Shown here piece after piece: positions 53,267-62,090 of a stretch of 64,000 nucleotides of DNA. The stretch spans positions 1,488,001 to 1,552,000 of the forward strand of contig NZ_CP159805.1 in the NCBI RefSeq assembly GCF_048087625.1. Direction: 5' to 3'. The stretch is from Pseudothioglobus sp905182815 (GTDB lineage Bacteria > Pseudomonadota > Gammaproteobacteria > PS1 > Pseudothioglobaceae). The translations under genes and the position numbers were made by a program. The first letter of the stretch is position 1; every line of letters starts with the position of its first letter. The notes beneath the pieces are model-generated. The model was not told the DNA's origin, did no database searches, and worked only from the letters and a program-made list of their open reading frames with translations.

Positions 53267-54475
53267 CTATATCCTATTTTTTGATACAAAAGCTTCCGCG
53301 CAATCACCAATAATCTCTGAGAGAAGTGAGCAATCTTCCAGTGAAAAAGTGAGTGGCAATCGGAGATCAAAAAGGCCAGAAAGGATCTCATCAGAGCGTT
53401 CTAGACTCTGTTGTTTCACATATTTCCAACTCTTATGATTACTTGTAAATCCGTTTGGATTATCGCTGCCAAACCATTTTATCTCAACCCCACGCTCCTT
53501 ATTAATTACCAGGAATCTGGCGGCATCAGCCTTCGAGATGCCAGGCAGCCTAAACTGAATTGAGCTCCCCACATAACTCTCCTCAATAGGGCGCTCAGGA
53601 AGTTCAACTCCTTTGATCTTTTTGAGGCTTCTCTCAACTAACTGGTAACGCTCATTCCAGCGCTTAATATTTTTTTCAAGAGATTTTAATTGTGGCCTAA
53701 GAATAGCAGCCCTGAGATTATCCATACGGCCTGAATAGTTTGGAGTCTGCAATCGAATATCTACAAATACTTCTTTATCAGGTGCAGCACCATGCCTCTC
53801 ATAGAGCATATAAGACCCTGAAAGAATAATAGCACGCGCCATGAATTCTGCATCATTCGAAGTCAGTAATCCCCCTTCACCTGAATTTAAATGCTTATAA
53901 GTTTGGGTACTAAAACAGCCAGCAAGTCCAAAATTACCACTCCTTTTATCACCCCATTTTGCCCCCATTGTATGGGCACAATCTTCAATTAAAATCAAGC
54001 CATTATCTTCAACAATTTGCATCAATTTATTCATATCGACTAGATGCCCCCTCATATGAGATATGAGTAAAAAGCGAGCCTTACTTGATATGGCTTTCCT
54101 TGAAAGGTCCTCTAAATCAAGAACAAGATTTTCATTGATTTCTATGAAAATAGGTTCACCACCTGCATTAGAAATTGAGCCTGGAACTGGCGCAAGGGTA
54201 TACATATTAGTCAAAACTTTTTCACCAGCCTTAAGTCCCGCAGCCTTAAGAGAGACGCTCATCGCATAACCACCAGATGCACAAGCAAGACAGTAACGAC
54301 TTCCTTGAAAATTAGCGAAGTCTTGCTCTAATAGTGATGCTTCAGAAAACTCTTCACCAATTGAGTTGTATCGATGAAGCCTTCCCGACTTCAGAACCTC
54401 CACAGCGGCATCAATCGCCTCTTGACTAATAGGTTCTTGTTGAGTGAAGGGCCTTGAAAATACTTTTGAAGTCAT
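53267..54475 (-). CDS. DegT/DnrJ/EryC1/StrS family aminotransferase
   Basis: A PLP-dependent sugar aminotransferase-type protein of about 402 residues. The pyridoxal aspartate lies in LIEDCAHTMGA (about residue 159 from this start) and the Schiff-base lysine in the STQTYKHLNSGEGG segment (about 182-195). I chose the ATG at 54475, which gives MTSKVFSRPF; an upstream ATG at 54514 would add 13 hydrophobic residues not seen in the family. No nucleotide-sugar genes lie beside it, so the substrate is unknown. Confidence 0.82.
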   Translation of the reverse strand: MTSKVFSRPFTQQEPISQEAIDAAVEVLKSGRLHRYNSIGEEFSEASLLEQDFANFQGSRYCLACASGGYAMSVSLKAAGLKAGEKVLTNMYTLAPVPGSISNAGGEPIFIEINENLVLDLEDLSRKAISSKARFLLISHMRGHLVDMNKLMQIVEDNGLILIEDCAHTMGAKWGDKRSGNFGLAGCFSTQTYKHLNSGEGGLLTSNDAEFMARAIILSGSYMLYERHGAAPDKEVFVDIRLQTPNYSGRMDNLRAAILRPQLKSLEKNIKRWNERYQLVERSLKKIKGVELPERPIEESYVGSSIQFRLPGISKADAARFLVINKERGVEIKWFGSDNPNGFTSNHKSWKYVKQQSLERSDEILSGLFDLRLPLTFSLEDCSLLSEIIGDCAEAFVSKNRI

Positions 54476-54599
54476 TATTGCTAGTAGCCATTTGAATATT
54501 AAATAAGAAATCAAATAATATACAAAATCCTCGTCTTAAAGATAATATTTTCTAATACTTCACTAAAATAGGAGCCAAACAAACCTTATAATTTGCTAT

Positions 54600-54683
54600 A
54601 TGAAGAACACGCCCCCAGTCGTAATTGTTGCCATTATTGTTGCCATAGTCGTAATACTTGTTCAGTACTTATTTATTTACTAA
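54600..54683 (+). CDS. Possible 27-residue single-pass membrane peptide
   Basis: A short frame encoding a basic start, two prolines and one uninterrupted hydrophobic helix of valine, isoleucine and alanine, ending in an aromatic tail. That is the composition of known small bacterial membrane proteins. The ribosome-binding site is poor and the coding DNA contains a short internal repeat (ATTGTTGCCAT twice). It overlaps the pckA 3' end by 11 bases on the opposite strand. It may be chance. Confidence 0.3.
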   Translation: MKNTPPVVIVAIIVAIVVILVQYLFIY

Positions 54684-56214
54684 CTGCTAGAGGTCCGGCG
54701 TCAACGATTGCTTTATCAACATCAAACTTTTTAAAGTTTTCTGCAAATAGATTCGCGAGTTTTATAGATTCACTATCATAACTTGATTTATCTTCCCATG
54801 TATCACGGGGGTTAAGGTAAGCCTCATCAACCCCTGGAATAGATTTAGGAATATCAAGATTTAAGTAGTCGAGGTGTGTCACTTTTGATTTAAGAAGGGC
54901 GCCGCTTTGACAAGCAGAAACTATTGCGCGAGTTACAGGAATAGGGAATCTTGATCCTGAGCCTCCTGGAGCTCCTGAACCACCCGTCCATCCAGTATTA
55001 ACTAAATAGACTTGTGTATCAAATTCTGCAAGTCGTTTAATTAATAAATTGGCATAACTGCTTGCATTTCGAGGCATAAATGGGGCCCCAAAACACGATG
55101 AGAATGCTGGATTAATTCCGGCCTCTGCACCAAGCTCTGTTGAGCCAACGCGCGCTGTATAACCAGACAAGAAGTGATAGGCAGCAGACTCTTTAGTTAA
55201 GATTGAAACTGGAGGAAGCACACCTGAAACATCACAAGTTAAGAAAATAACAACTTTGGGCTCGCCTGCAGCATTTTTTTCAACGCGTTTTTCAACGTGC
55301 TCTAATGGGTATGAGCAGCGACCATTTTCTGATATGGAGGTATCATCATAATCTGCATGCTTATCTGCATCTACTTTGACGTTTTCAACTATTGCGCCAT
55401 GACGAATAGCATCCCAAATAATGGGTTCATTTTTCTTAGAAAGGTTGATTGTTTTCGCATAACAGCCCCCCTCAATATTAAATACTGAACCTTTAGCCCA
55501 GCCATGCTCATCGTCACCAATAAGGTAACGCTCGGGATCTGCAGAAAGGGTTGTCTTGCCAGTTCCTGAGAGGCCAAAAAATAATGCTGTATCGCCATTT
55601 TCTCCCACATTTGCTGAGCAGTGCATTGGCAGAACATCCTTTTCAGGTAGCAAATAGTTTTGCACTGAAAACATTGCTTTCTTCATTTCGCCTGCATAAC
55701 GCATGCCAGCTAACAATACTTTTCTTTGTGCAAAGTTAATAATAACAACTCCGTCTGAATTGGTTCCATCACGTTCAGGATTGCACTCAAAAGATGCGAC
55801 ATTTAAAATCATCCAGACTGGTTTATCTTTAGGATTATATGTTTCGGGCTTAATAAACATATTTCTACCAAATAAGCCTTGCCAAGCAGTTTCAGTATTG
55901 ACTTCAACTGGAAGGTAGTAGGATTCATGCGCTCCAACATGAAGGTGGGACAGAAAATGATCTTTTTGAGATAAGTGTTCACTCACTCTAGTCCATAGTT
56001 TATTGAACTTTTCTTCTGAAAAAGGCCTGTTAACATCACCCCAGTCAACTGAATTAGAAGTTGCAGAATTATCAACAATAAAACGATCATTTGGACTTCG
56101 ACCAGATCGCTTGCCTGTTGTGATAAGCAAAGCTCCAGTATCTGTTAATATTCCCTCATTAAGAGATAATGATTTTTCAATCAGTTCAGATGGGGACAAG
56201 TTTTTTAGAATCAT
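54673..56214 (-). CDS. pckA: Phosphoenolpyruvate carboxykinase (ATP)
   Basis: Interconverts oxaloacetate plus ATP and phosphoenolpyruvate plus CO2, the entry to gluconeogenesis from C4 acids. The P-loop GLSGTGKTT (about residues 225-233), the metal/substrate FLTCD segment (about 302) and the substrate-binding RSPNDRF segment (about 39-45) are present. I use the ATG at 56214, giving 513 residues. An ATG at 56274 adds 20 residues not typical of the family. Growth on pyruvate- or 2-oxoglutarate-yielding substrates encoded here would need it. Confidence 0.95.
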   Translation of the reverse strand: MILKNLSPSELIEKSLSLNEGILTDTGALLITTGKRSGRSPNDRFIVDNSATSNSVDWGDVNRPFSEEKFNKLWTRVSEHLSQKDHFLSHLHVGAHESYYLPVEVNTETAWQGLFGRNMFIKPETYNPKDKPVWMILNVASFECNPERDGTNSDGVVIINFAQRKVLLAGMRYAGEMKKAMFSVQNYLLPEKDVLPMHCSANVGENGDTALFFGLSGTGKTTLSADPERYLIGDDEHGWAKGSVFNIEGGCYAKTINLSKKNEPIIWDAIRHGAIVENVKVDADKHADYDDTSISENGRCSYPLEHVEKRVEKNAAGEPKVVIFLTCDVSGVLPPVSILTKESAAYHFLSGYTARVGSTELGAEAGINPAFSSCFGAPFMPRNASSYANLLIKRLAEFDTQVYLVNTGWTGGSGAPGGSGSRFPIPVTRAIVSACQSGALLKSKVTHLDYLNLDIPKSIPGVDEAYLNPRDTWEDKSSYDSESIKLANLFAENFKKFDVDKAIVDAGPLAVSK

Positions 56215-56436
56215 TTTATTTATTCCAGATTTGATAGTGATTACTGCTACAGTATTCAAAAAATGAATTATCACATAAAAATTATTCTAGCATTGCATAA
56301 ATGTTTCACATAATGAAACTTCTTTTAACCCATTATATAGTTTATTTTAAACTTAAAAAGAACTCATCAATATGTGGGAAATTTGTACTAATTAATTCTT
56401 TCAGATTAAGGCTTAATTAAAAAATAGATAACTTTT

Positions 56437-56910
56437 TTATGTTTTATCCTTTAAAGATAACGTAAGTTCAAATTTAGCAACGACATCAGGAGATAGTGAA
56501 GGAACAGTAGCTTCAATATTCAATTTATAACTATGCCTCTCACCTGAACTTGCAGCAGTTTTTACCAGCTCTTTAATTGCCAAACCATCTCTGCATATAA
56601 AGTGAACATCACCCTCAGGACGTTTTAGAAAATCAGCCTTAAAATCTTTAAATATTAAAGCTATGTTTCGTCCACTTTCTTGAATTGGATCCATCGCTAA
56701 AAAGCCGCCAGTAATATCTGCACCAACTGCTAAAACACCAAAATACATACTTCCTAAGTGGTTTTTAGTTCTTCGCTTAAGAGGGATTCTAATTTCAATC
56801 TTTTCATCCGTATGCTCAATAACCTTTGGGCGACAATACCAAATCATTGGTACTTTAGTTATCCCAAATAAGCGTATTAATCGATTTGTTTTAAGTGCTC
56901 TTGAAATCAT
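56437..56910 (-). CDS. DUF4442 hotdog-fold protein (thioesterase-like)
   Basis: A 157-residue protein with the hotdog-fold layout of the DUF4442/PaaI thioesterase group. The NHLGSMYFGVLAVGADITGG segment (about residues 50-69) forms the central helix. A role in acyl-CoA hydrolysis is inferred from the fold only. It is preceded by a small secreted-protein gene on the same strand. Confidence 0.75.
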   Translation of the reverse strand: MISRALKTNRLIRLFGITKVPMIWYCRPKVIEHTDEKIEIRIPLKRRTKNHLGSMYFGVLAVGADITGGFLAMDPIQESGRNIALIFKDFKADFLKRPEGDVHFICRDGLAIKELVKTAASSGERHSYKLNIEATVPSLSPDVVAKFELTLSLKDKT

Positions 56911-56931
56911 AATTGTATTAACTTTTCCTAT

Positions 56932-57321
56932 TTATACTGTGTAGTCATCAACAATTGAGCATTGTGCACTTACCGCAGTAGCTGTTAATTTATCGACTCC
57001 TTTTGATGGCCATCTAATAATGTCAGCAAAGTAAAAACTTCCATATGAGTACTCAAAGCTGTCGCCATAAAACTGCTCACCATTATTTGAAAAATCTGTA
57101 ACAACCAACTCAAGGCCCTTGAAATAGTTTTCATCCATTCCAAATTGTATAGAACTCTTCTCAGTAATTCTAAATTTAAATTTCTGAGGAATATAGTTAA
57201 CAAGGCCGTCCTCTTTTAACTCAACTGCTTGAATCATCTCACAGTAGTAAAGGTCACCAGCTGCTGATAGAGCAGGAAAAGACAAACAATTAATAATCAC
57301 AAACAAGATAATTTTTTTCAT
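56932..57321 (-). CDS. Small exported protein of unknown function
   Basis: A 129-residue protein with a clear signal peptide (about residues 1-20, ending LSA). The beta-rich mature part contains two cysteines, at about residues 27 and 122, that could form a disulfide bond in the periplasm. I do not recognise a family. It lies 21 bases before the DUF4442 gene on the same strand. Confidence 0.6.
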   Translation of the reverse strand: MKKIILFVIINCLSFPALSAAGDLYYCEMIQAVELKEDGLVNYIPQKFKFRITEKSSIQFGMDENYFKGLELVVTDFSNNGEQFYGDSFEYSYGSFYFADIIRWPSKGVDKLTATAVSAQCSIVDDYTV

Positions 57322-57525
57322 TTTTACTCTAATTTTTCAGCGTTGAGTTTAGCGACTACAAACCTTAACGTGATATTGTATATTTAGTTTTATATCGAAA
57401 GTAAATAATTTTTTAAGCAATATATAAAGTGAGAATTCATATATATGATATAATATATCTCTCATTAATTTTTTTCACTAAAAGATTAATTAAAAGTTTT
57501 TTTATACGTATTTCAAGGAGCAAGA
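57322..57525 (+). promoter_or_regulatory. Control region of the sulfonate cluster
   Basis: A 204-base AT-rich region. A TATAAT box lies at 57449-57454 without a clear -35 match. The surrounding stretch 57430-57463 (GAGAATTC ... TCTCTC) has near-dyad AT repeats of the kind bound by GntR-family dimers, so it is a candidate operator for the regulator at 62091. A strong AGGAG ribosome-binding site at 57516-57520 sits 5 bases before suyA. Confidence 0.4.
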
Positions 57526-57807
57526 ATGATTCAGTTTATAGTTCATGATGAAGATGATTCCGTTGGTGTTGTTACCGTCGAAGGATTAAAAGCAAACGAC
57601 ACTCTAAGTGGTTGGATAATGGACCAGGATGTTTTGATAGATATCAAAATTAATCAAGATATTCCAATTGGGCATAAGTTAGCTATTAAGAATTTAAATG
57701 AGGATGACACTGTCATCAAGTATGGTGTAGATATTGGTAGAACAATTTCAAAGATTGCTGTAGGTGATCATCTTCATGTTCATAACGTAAAAACTAAGAG
57801 GTGGTAA
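57526..57807 (+). CDS. suyA: Sulfolactate sulfo-lyase, small subunit
   Basis: A 93-residue SAF-domain protein, the small subunit of the enzyme that cleaves 3-sulfolactate to pyruvate and sulfite. The segments IPIGHKLAIK (about residues 46-55), IKYGVDIG (about 64-71) and HVHNVKTKRW (about 84-93) are characteristic. The related altronate dehydratase N-terminal domain shares the fold. The adjoining hpsN and the short separate-subunit form favour SuyA. Its stop overlaps the suyB start (TAATG). Confidence 0.85.
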   Translation: MIQFIVHDEDDSVGVVTVEGLKANDTLSGWIMDQDVLIDIKINQDIPIGHKLAIKNLNEDDTVIKYGVDIGRTISKIAVGDHLHVHNVKTKRW

Positions 57808-58976
57808 TGATAAATTTAAATCAAAAAATCTATGGATATCGTCGCGAAAACAATAGAGTAGGAATTCGTAACCACGTTATTATCTTGCCAGTTGATGATA
57901 TTTCAAATGCTGCTTGTGAAGCAGTTTCTAACAATATTAAAGGCACGATAGCCCTTCCTCATCCCTACGGTAGACTTCAGTTTGGTGAAGATTTAGATCT
58001 ACATTTTAGGACCATGATTGGTACGGGAGCAAATCCAAATGTTGCCGCAGTAGTGGTTATTGGAATTGAGCCAGACTGGACGCAAAAAATCGTTGATGGA
58101 ATTGCTGCAACGGGTAAGCCAGTTCAAGGTTTTTCTATTGAGAAAAAAGGTGACATACAAACTATCGCTGACGCTTCAAAAGCGGCTTATGATATGGTTC
58201 ATTTCGCAACAGGACTTCAAAGAGAGTCATGTGACCTAAGTGAAATCTGGGTATCAACTAAATGCGGGGAATCAGACACTACTTCGGGCTTTGGGTCAAA
58301 CCCAACAGTTGGTAATGCGTTCGATAAGTTATATGAAATGGACAGTACTTTACTTTTTGGTGAAACATCTGAAATTACAGGTGGAGAACATTTAGTTAAA
58401 GCTAGATGTGCTAATGATGCTGTTGCTGAAAAATTTATGTTTATGTTTAATCGTTATCAAGATATGATTGAGCGCTTTAAGACAGATGACCTATCTGATT
58501 CACAGCCTACTAAAGGAAATATTGAAGGTGGTCTAACTACGATCGAAGAAAAGGCATTAGGCAACATACAAAAGATTGGGAAAAAATGTGTCGTTGACGG
58601 CGTTTTAGATAAAGCAGAAATGCCTACAAGTAAGGGCCTATGGTTTATGGACTCTTCTTCTGCAGCTGCAGAAATGGTTACATTATGCGCAGCCTCTGGA
58701 TATGTAGCTCACCTATTCCCTACTGGACAAGGAAATATTATTGGTAATCCAATTCTCCCTGTTATTAAAGTTTGTGCAAATCCAAGAACAGTTAGAACGA
58801 TGTCAGAGCATGTGGATGTTGATGTAACTGGTTTATTAAAGCGTGATATCAATATGGATCAAGCTGGCGATATGCTTCTTGAAAGCCTTATTCACACTTC
58901 AAACGGAAGAATGACTGCTGCAGAAATATTAGGGCATCAAGAGTTTGTATTAACGCGTTTATATGAAAGCGCCTAA
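57807..58976 (+). CDS. suyB: Sulfolactate sulfo-lyase, large subunit
   Basis: The catalytic subunit, 389 residues from the ATG at 57807 (a GTG at 57801 would add two residues). It belongs to the UxaA/altronate dehydratase C-terminal superfamily, which uses iron. The segments GYRRENNRVGIRN (about residues 8-20), KCGESDTTSGFGSNP (about 151-165) and FPTGQGNIIGNP (about 307-318) are seen. Pairing with SuyA and placement before a sulfopropanediol dehydrogenase argue for (2R)-sulfolactate as substrate rather than a sugar acid. Confidence 0.85.
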   Translation: MINLNQKIYGYRRENNRVGIRNHVIILPVDDISNAACEAVSNNIKGTIALPHPYGRLQFGEDLDLHFRTMIGTGANPNVAAVVVIGIEPDWTQKIVDGIAATGKPVQGFSIEKKGDIQTIADASKAAYDMVHFATGLQRESCDLSEIWVSTKCGESDTTSGFGSNPTVGNAFDKLYEMDSTLLFGETSEITGGEHLVKARCANDAVAEKFMFMFNRYQDMIERFKTDDLSDSQPTKGNIEGGLTTIEEKALGNIQKIGKKCVVDGVLDKAEMPTSKGLWFMDSSSAAAEMVTLCAASGYVAHLFPTGQGNIIGNPILPVIKVCANPRTVRTMSEHVDVDVTGLLKRDINMDQAGDMLLESLIHTSNGRMTAAEILGHQEFVLTRLYESA

Positions 58977-58997
58977 CTATTAATAAACGAGAAGAAT

Positions 58998-60302
58998 ATG
59001 ATCTACTTAAAAAAAGCTGATAAATCAGCAGCATCAAATGTACTAGAAGCACAAAAAGTGGTTCATGACATGCTTGCTAATATAGATAAAGATGGGGAAC
59101 AAGCAGTTAGAAACTACGCAGAAAAACTAGATGGATGGTCTGGTGAGATTTTGCTCTCAGATTCTGAAATTGATAATATTATCTCTGACGTCCCTCAAAA
59201 TGTTAAGGATGATATAGATTTTGCATGTCAGCAAGTTTATGAGTTTGCAAAGGCTCAACGTGATTCTATAGAAGAGTTTCATACCAAAAATAATGGCGTT
59301 GAGGCTGGTCAAAGACTACTTCCAGTAAATGTTGCTGGATGTTATGTTCCAACCGGACGTTACGCACATATTGCATCTGCATATATGAGTATTGCTACAG
59401 CTAAAGCTGCTGGCGTGCCTTGCATTATTGCATGCTCAACACCCTATCAAGGTAAAAGTATTCATCCGTATGTTCTGTATGCAATGAAGACTGCTGGAGC
59501 TGATCATGTTATGACTTTAGGTGGTGTACAAGCAATAGCAAGTATGGCTCATGGACTATTTACTGGAAAAAAAGCTGACATCATTGTGGGCCCTGGAAAT
59601 AAATTTGTAGCAGAGGCAAAAAGAACGCTCTTTGGACAAGTTGGCATTGATGTATTTGCTGGTCCATCAGAAGTTGCAGTGATTGCTGATGAGCACGCCG
59701 ATGCTGATGTTGTTGCAATTGATCTTGTGGGTCAAATGGAACATGGCCACGAGTCACCGGGCTGGCTATTTACAACATCTAAAGAATTAGCTGAAAAAGT
59801 AATGGAGTTGGTACCAGAGTATATTGAAAAACTTCCACCAACTGCAAAAGATGCAGCATTCTGTGCATGGAGAGACTATGGTGAAGTTATGCTATGTGAG
59901 TCTCGTGAAGAGGTTGTAAAGATATCAGATGAATACGCAGCAGAGCACCTTGAAGTTCAGTGTGAAGATCTTGATTGGTGGCTGGACAACTTAACATGTT
60001 ATGGATCTCTATTTCTAGGTGAAGAGACAACAGTGACTTTCGGAGATAAAGCTTCTGGCCCTAACCATATTCTTCCTACAAAGGCAGCTGGTCGTTATTC
60101 TGGAGGCCTTTCTGCTCATAAATTCTTAAAGGTTTTAACTTGGCAGCGTATGGACAAAGAATCTACACGTCAAATTGCCCAAGCATCTTCTAGAATCTCT
60201 CGATTAGAGGGAATGGAAGGACACGCAAGAGCCTCGGATGTTAGGCTAAGTAAATATTTTCCAGATGAAACGTTTGACCTAGGCGCACCTGTATTAGAAT
60301 AG
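58998..60302 (+). CDS. hpsN: Sulfopropanediol 3-dehydrogenase (histidinol dehydrogenase family)
   Basis: A 434-residue zinc-dependent NAD enzyme of the histidinol dehydrogenase family. In characterised organisms HpsN oxidises (R)-2,3-dihydroxypropane-1-sulfonate in two steps to (R)-sulfolactate. The segments VGPGNKFVAEAKR (about residues 199-211), DVFAGPSEVAV (about 219-229) and QMEHGHESPGW (about 247-257, zinc and catalytic histidines) are present. Absence of other histidine genes and the suyAB partner exclude a role in histidine synthesis. Confidence 0.88.
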   Translation: MIYLKKADKSAASNVLEAQKVVHDMLANIDKDGEQAVRNYAEKLDGWSGEILLSDSEIDNIISDVPQNVKDDIDFACQQVYEFAKAQRDSIEEFHTKNNGVEAGQRLLPVNVAGCYVPTGRYAHIASAYMSIATAKAAGVPCIIACSTPYQGKSIHPYVLYAMKTAGADHVMTLGGVQAIASMAHGLFTGKKADIIVGPGNKFVAEAKRTLFGQVGIDVFAGPSEVAVIADEHADADVVAIDLVGQMEHGHESPGWLFTTSKELAEKVMELVPEYIEKLPPTAKDAAFCAWRDYGEVMLCESREEVVKISDEYAAEHLEVQCEDLDWWLDNLTCYGSLFLGEETTVTFGDKASGPNHILPTKAAGRYSGGLSAHKFLKVLTWQRMDKESTRQIAQASSRISRLEGMEGHARASDVRLSKYFPDETFDLGAPVLE

Positions 60303-60306
60303 CTTT

Positions 60307-61068
60307 ATGAACTTATCAGATTTCTCACTAGAAAATAAAGTAGCGCTAATAACTGGTGGTACAAGTGGGGTGGGAAAAATGATGGCACTTGCGCTTGCTC
60401 GTGCAGGCGCATTTGTTTGGATTGCAAGCAGTCGAAGCAATGCAGAAGAAGCCCTTCAAGAGATAAAAGATCAAGGCTGCAAAGGCGCCTTCATCCAAGC
60501 GGATGTCACATCAACTGCCGACCTTAAAAATTTGGTAACTCAAATCTCTAAAGAGTCTGGAAAAATTGACATTTTAGTAAATGCTGCTGGAATAAATCTT
60601 AGAACATCTGCTGAAGAGTTAACACTCGAAGAATGGCAGAAGACTATTGACATTAACTTAACTGCCCCTTTCTACTTAAGCAAGCTTGTTGCCGAATCAA
60701 TGACTAAAAATAATTGGGGACGAATTATAAATATCGCCTCTCTTCAATCCCTTAGGGCATTTGATAACAGCATTCCATATGGTGCAAGCAAAGGTGGCAT
60801 TATGCAGCTTACTCGAGCCTTAGCTCAGGCCTATTCAAAGAATGGGGTATTAGTCAATGCAATTGCTCCAGGATTTTTTAGAACAAATCTCACGGAGTCA
60901 TTATTTCAAGATCCTGAGAAATTAAAGAATTTAGCAGCAAAAACAATGATGGATCGCAACGGAGAAGAAAAAGACATTTTTGGTATTAGTGTTTTCTTGT
61001 GCAGTGATGCAAACTCATATGTCACCGGTCAGACAATATTTTTAGATGGAGGGTTTTCAGCAGCATGA
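60307..61068 (+). CDS. SDR-family dehydrogenase, probable dihydroxypropanesulfonate 2-dehydrogenase
   Basis: A 253-residue short-chain dehydrogenase/reductase. The cofactor motif TGGTSGVG (about residues 16-23), the NAAG segment (about 94-97), the catalytic serine (about 151) and the Y-x3-K pair (about 163-167) are complete. In known DHPS degraders two 2-dehydrogenases (HpsO and HpsP) interconvert the two enantiomers through the ketone so that HpsN can act. This gene and the next fit that pair, but which is which cannot be told. It starts 4 bases after hpsN. Confidence 0.8.
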   Translation: MNLSDFSLENKVALITGGTSGVGKMMALALARAGAFVWIASSRSNAEEALQEIKDQGCKGAFIQADVTSTADLKNLVTQISKESGKIDILVNAAGINLRTSAEELTLEEWQKTIDINLTAPFYLSKLVAESMTKNNWGRIINIASLQSLRAFDNSIPYGASKGGIMQLTRALAQAYSKNGVLVNAIAPGFFRTNLTESLFQDPEKLKNLAAKTMMDRNGEEKDIFGISVFLCSDANSYVTGQTIFLDGGFSAA

Positions 61069-62075
61069 TTAATAAAATGCAAGCGGTAGTATACACAGCG
61101 CCGAATGAAATGACTTTTTATAGTGAATACAAGCCAACGCAAATTGACCGTGATGATGATGTTTTATTGCGCATTGAGTCCGTTGGAATTTGTGGGTCTG
61201 ATATGCACGCATATCATGGCAAAGACCCAAGAAGAAACCCTGGCTTAATACTGGGCCATGAATTTTGTGGCGAAATAGTTGAAGGCATTCATAAGGGTCA
61301 AAAAGTAACAGGTAATCCTTTGATTACTTGCGGAAAATGTGAATACTGCCTTCAGGGTAGAGACAACCTTTGTAGTGATAGAGATATGATTGGAATGAGT
61401 AGGCAGGGCGCTTTTGCTCAATACATGACCATACCAGATCAATGCCTAGTTCATGCGCCTAGCACTATGAATTCAAACCATGTGGCCTTAACTGAGCCCG
61501 CGGCAACTGTGGTTCATGCTGTAAATCTTGCCATAGAAAATTCATTCAAGCCTATAAGCGATTGCCACGTTTTAGTTATAGGTGCTGGTGCTATTGGCCT
61601 TTTAACAGCTCTGTTACTTAAATCCCATGGCGTTAAAATGCAGGTACTTGAAACCAACATGGCTAGGCACCCTTGCGTTAAAGACCATGTTGGCGTTATT
61701 GCCATTAACCCATTAACAGATTCAGTCAAAGACAGCGCATTCGATGTTGTAATTGACTGTGTTGGAAGTGAAAAGACAAATGCTCTTTCTATTGCCTCAG
61801 TCAAAGCAGGAGGTACTGTAGTTAATGTAGGCCTTCTTAGCTGGACTACGAATATTGACATACGAAAAATTACACTTCAAGAAGTGAAGCTAGTTGGTTG
61901 TTATACCTACAACATGGAGGACTTTAGGTCTGCCTTGAAGTCTATTGAAAATGGAGATTTTGGTGACTTATCATGGATAGAGGAGATGCCTCTGTCTGAA
62001 ACTGATTTGGCATTTAAGAGTCTTCACAATGGTACAATGGCCTCAGCTAAGGTTATCCTGAAACCTCATTTTTAA
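61065..62075 (+). CDS. Zinc-dependent alcohol dehydrogenase, probable second dihydroxypropanesulfonate 2-dehydrogenase
   Basis: A 336-residue medium-chain dehydrogenase. The catalytic zinc ligands are in GICGSDMHA (about residues 43-51) and GHEFCGE (about 64-70). The structural zinc cluster C-x2-C-x2-C-x7-C spans about 90-103, and the Rossmann motif GAGAIGLL is at about 173-180. It overlaps the SDR gene by 4 bases (ATGA), so the two are coupled. The sequence resembles threonine/sorbitol dehydrogenases, so another polyol is possible. Confidence 0.8.
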   Translation: MINKMQAVVYTAPNEMTFYSEYKPTQIDRDDDVLLRIESVGICGSDMHAYHGKDPRRNPGLILGHEFCGEIVEGIHKGQKVTGNPLITCGKCEYCLQGRDNLCSDRDMIGMSRQGAFAQYMTIPDQCLVHAPSTMNSNHVALTEPAATVVHAVNLAIENSFKPISDCHVLVIGAGAIGLLTALLLKSHGVKMQVLETNMARHPCVKDHVGVIAINPLTDSVKDSAFDVVIDCVGSEKTNALSIASVKAGGTVVNVGLLSWTTNIDIRKITLQEVKLVGCYTYNMEDFRSALKSIENGDFGDLSWIEEMPLSETDLAFKSLHNGTMASAKVILKPHF

Positions 62076-62090
62076 CAACTTACACATTTT

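Noticed and set aside
57526..58976. UxaA-type altronate dehydratase (hexuronate pathway)
   Set aside because: The family match is real, but no hexuronate isomerase, oxidoreductase or KDG genes are nearby. The two-subunit form beside hpsN fits sulfolactate sulfo-lyase better.
58998..60302. Histidinol dehydrogenase of histidine synthesis (hisD)
   Set aside because: No other his genes are adjacent and the operon partners are suyAB and two alcohol dehydrogenases. The HpsN assignment explains the context.
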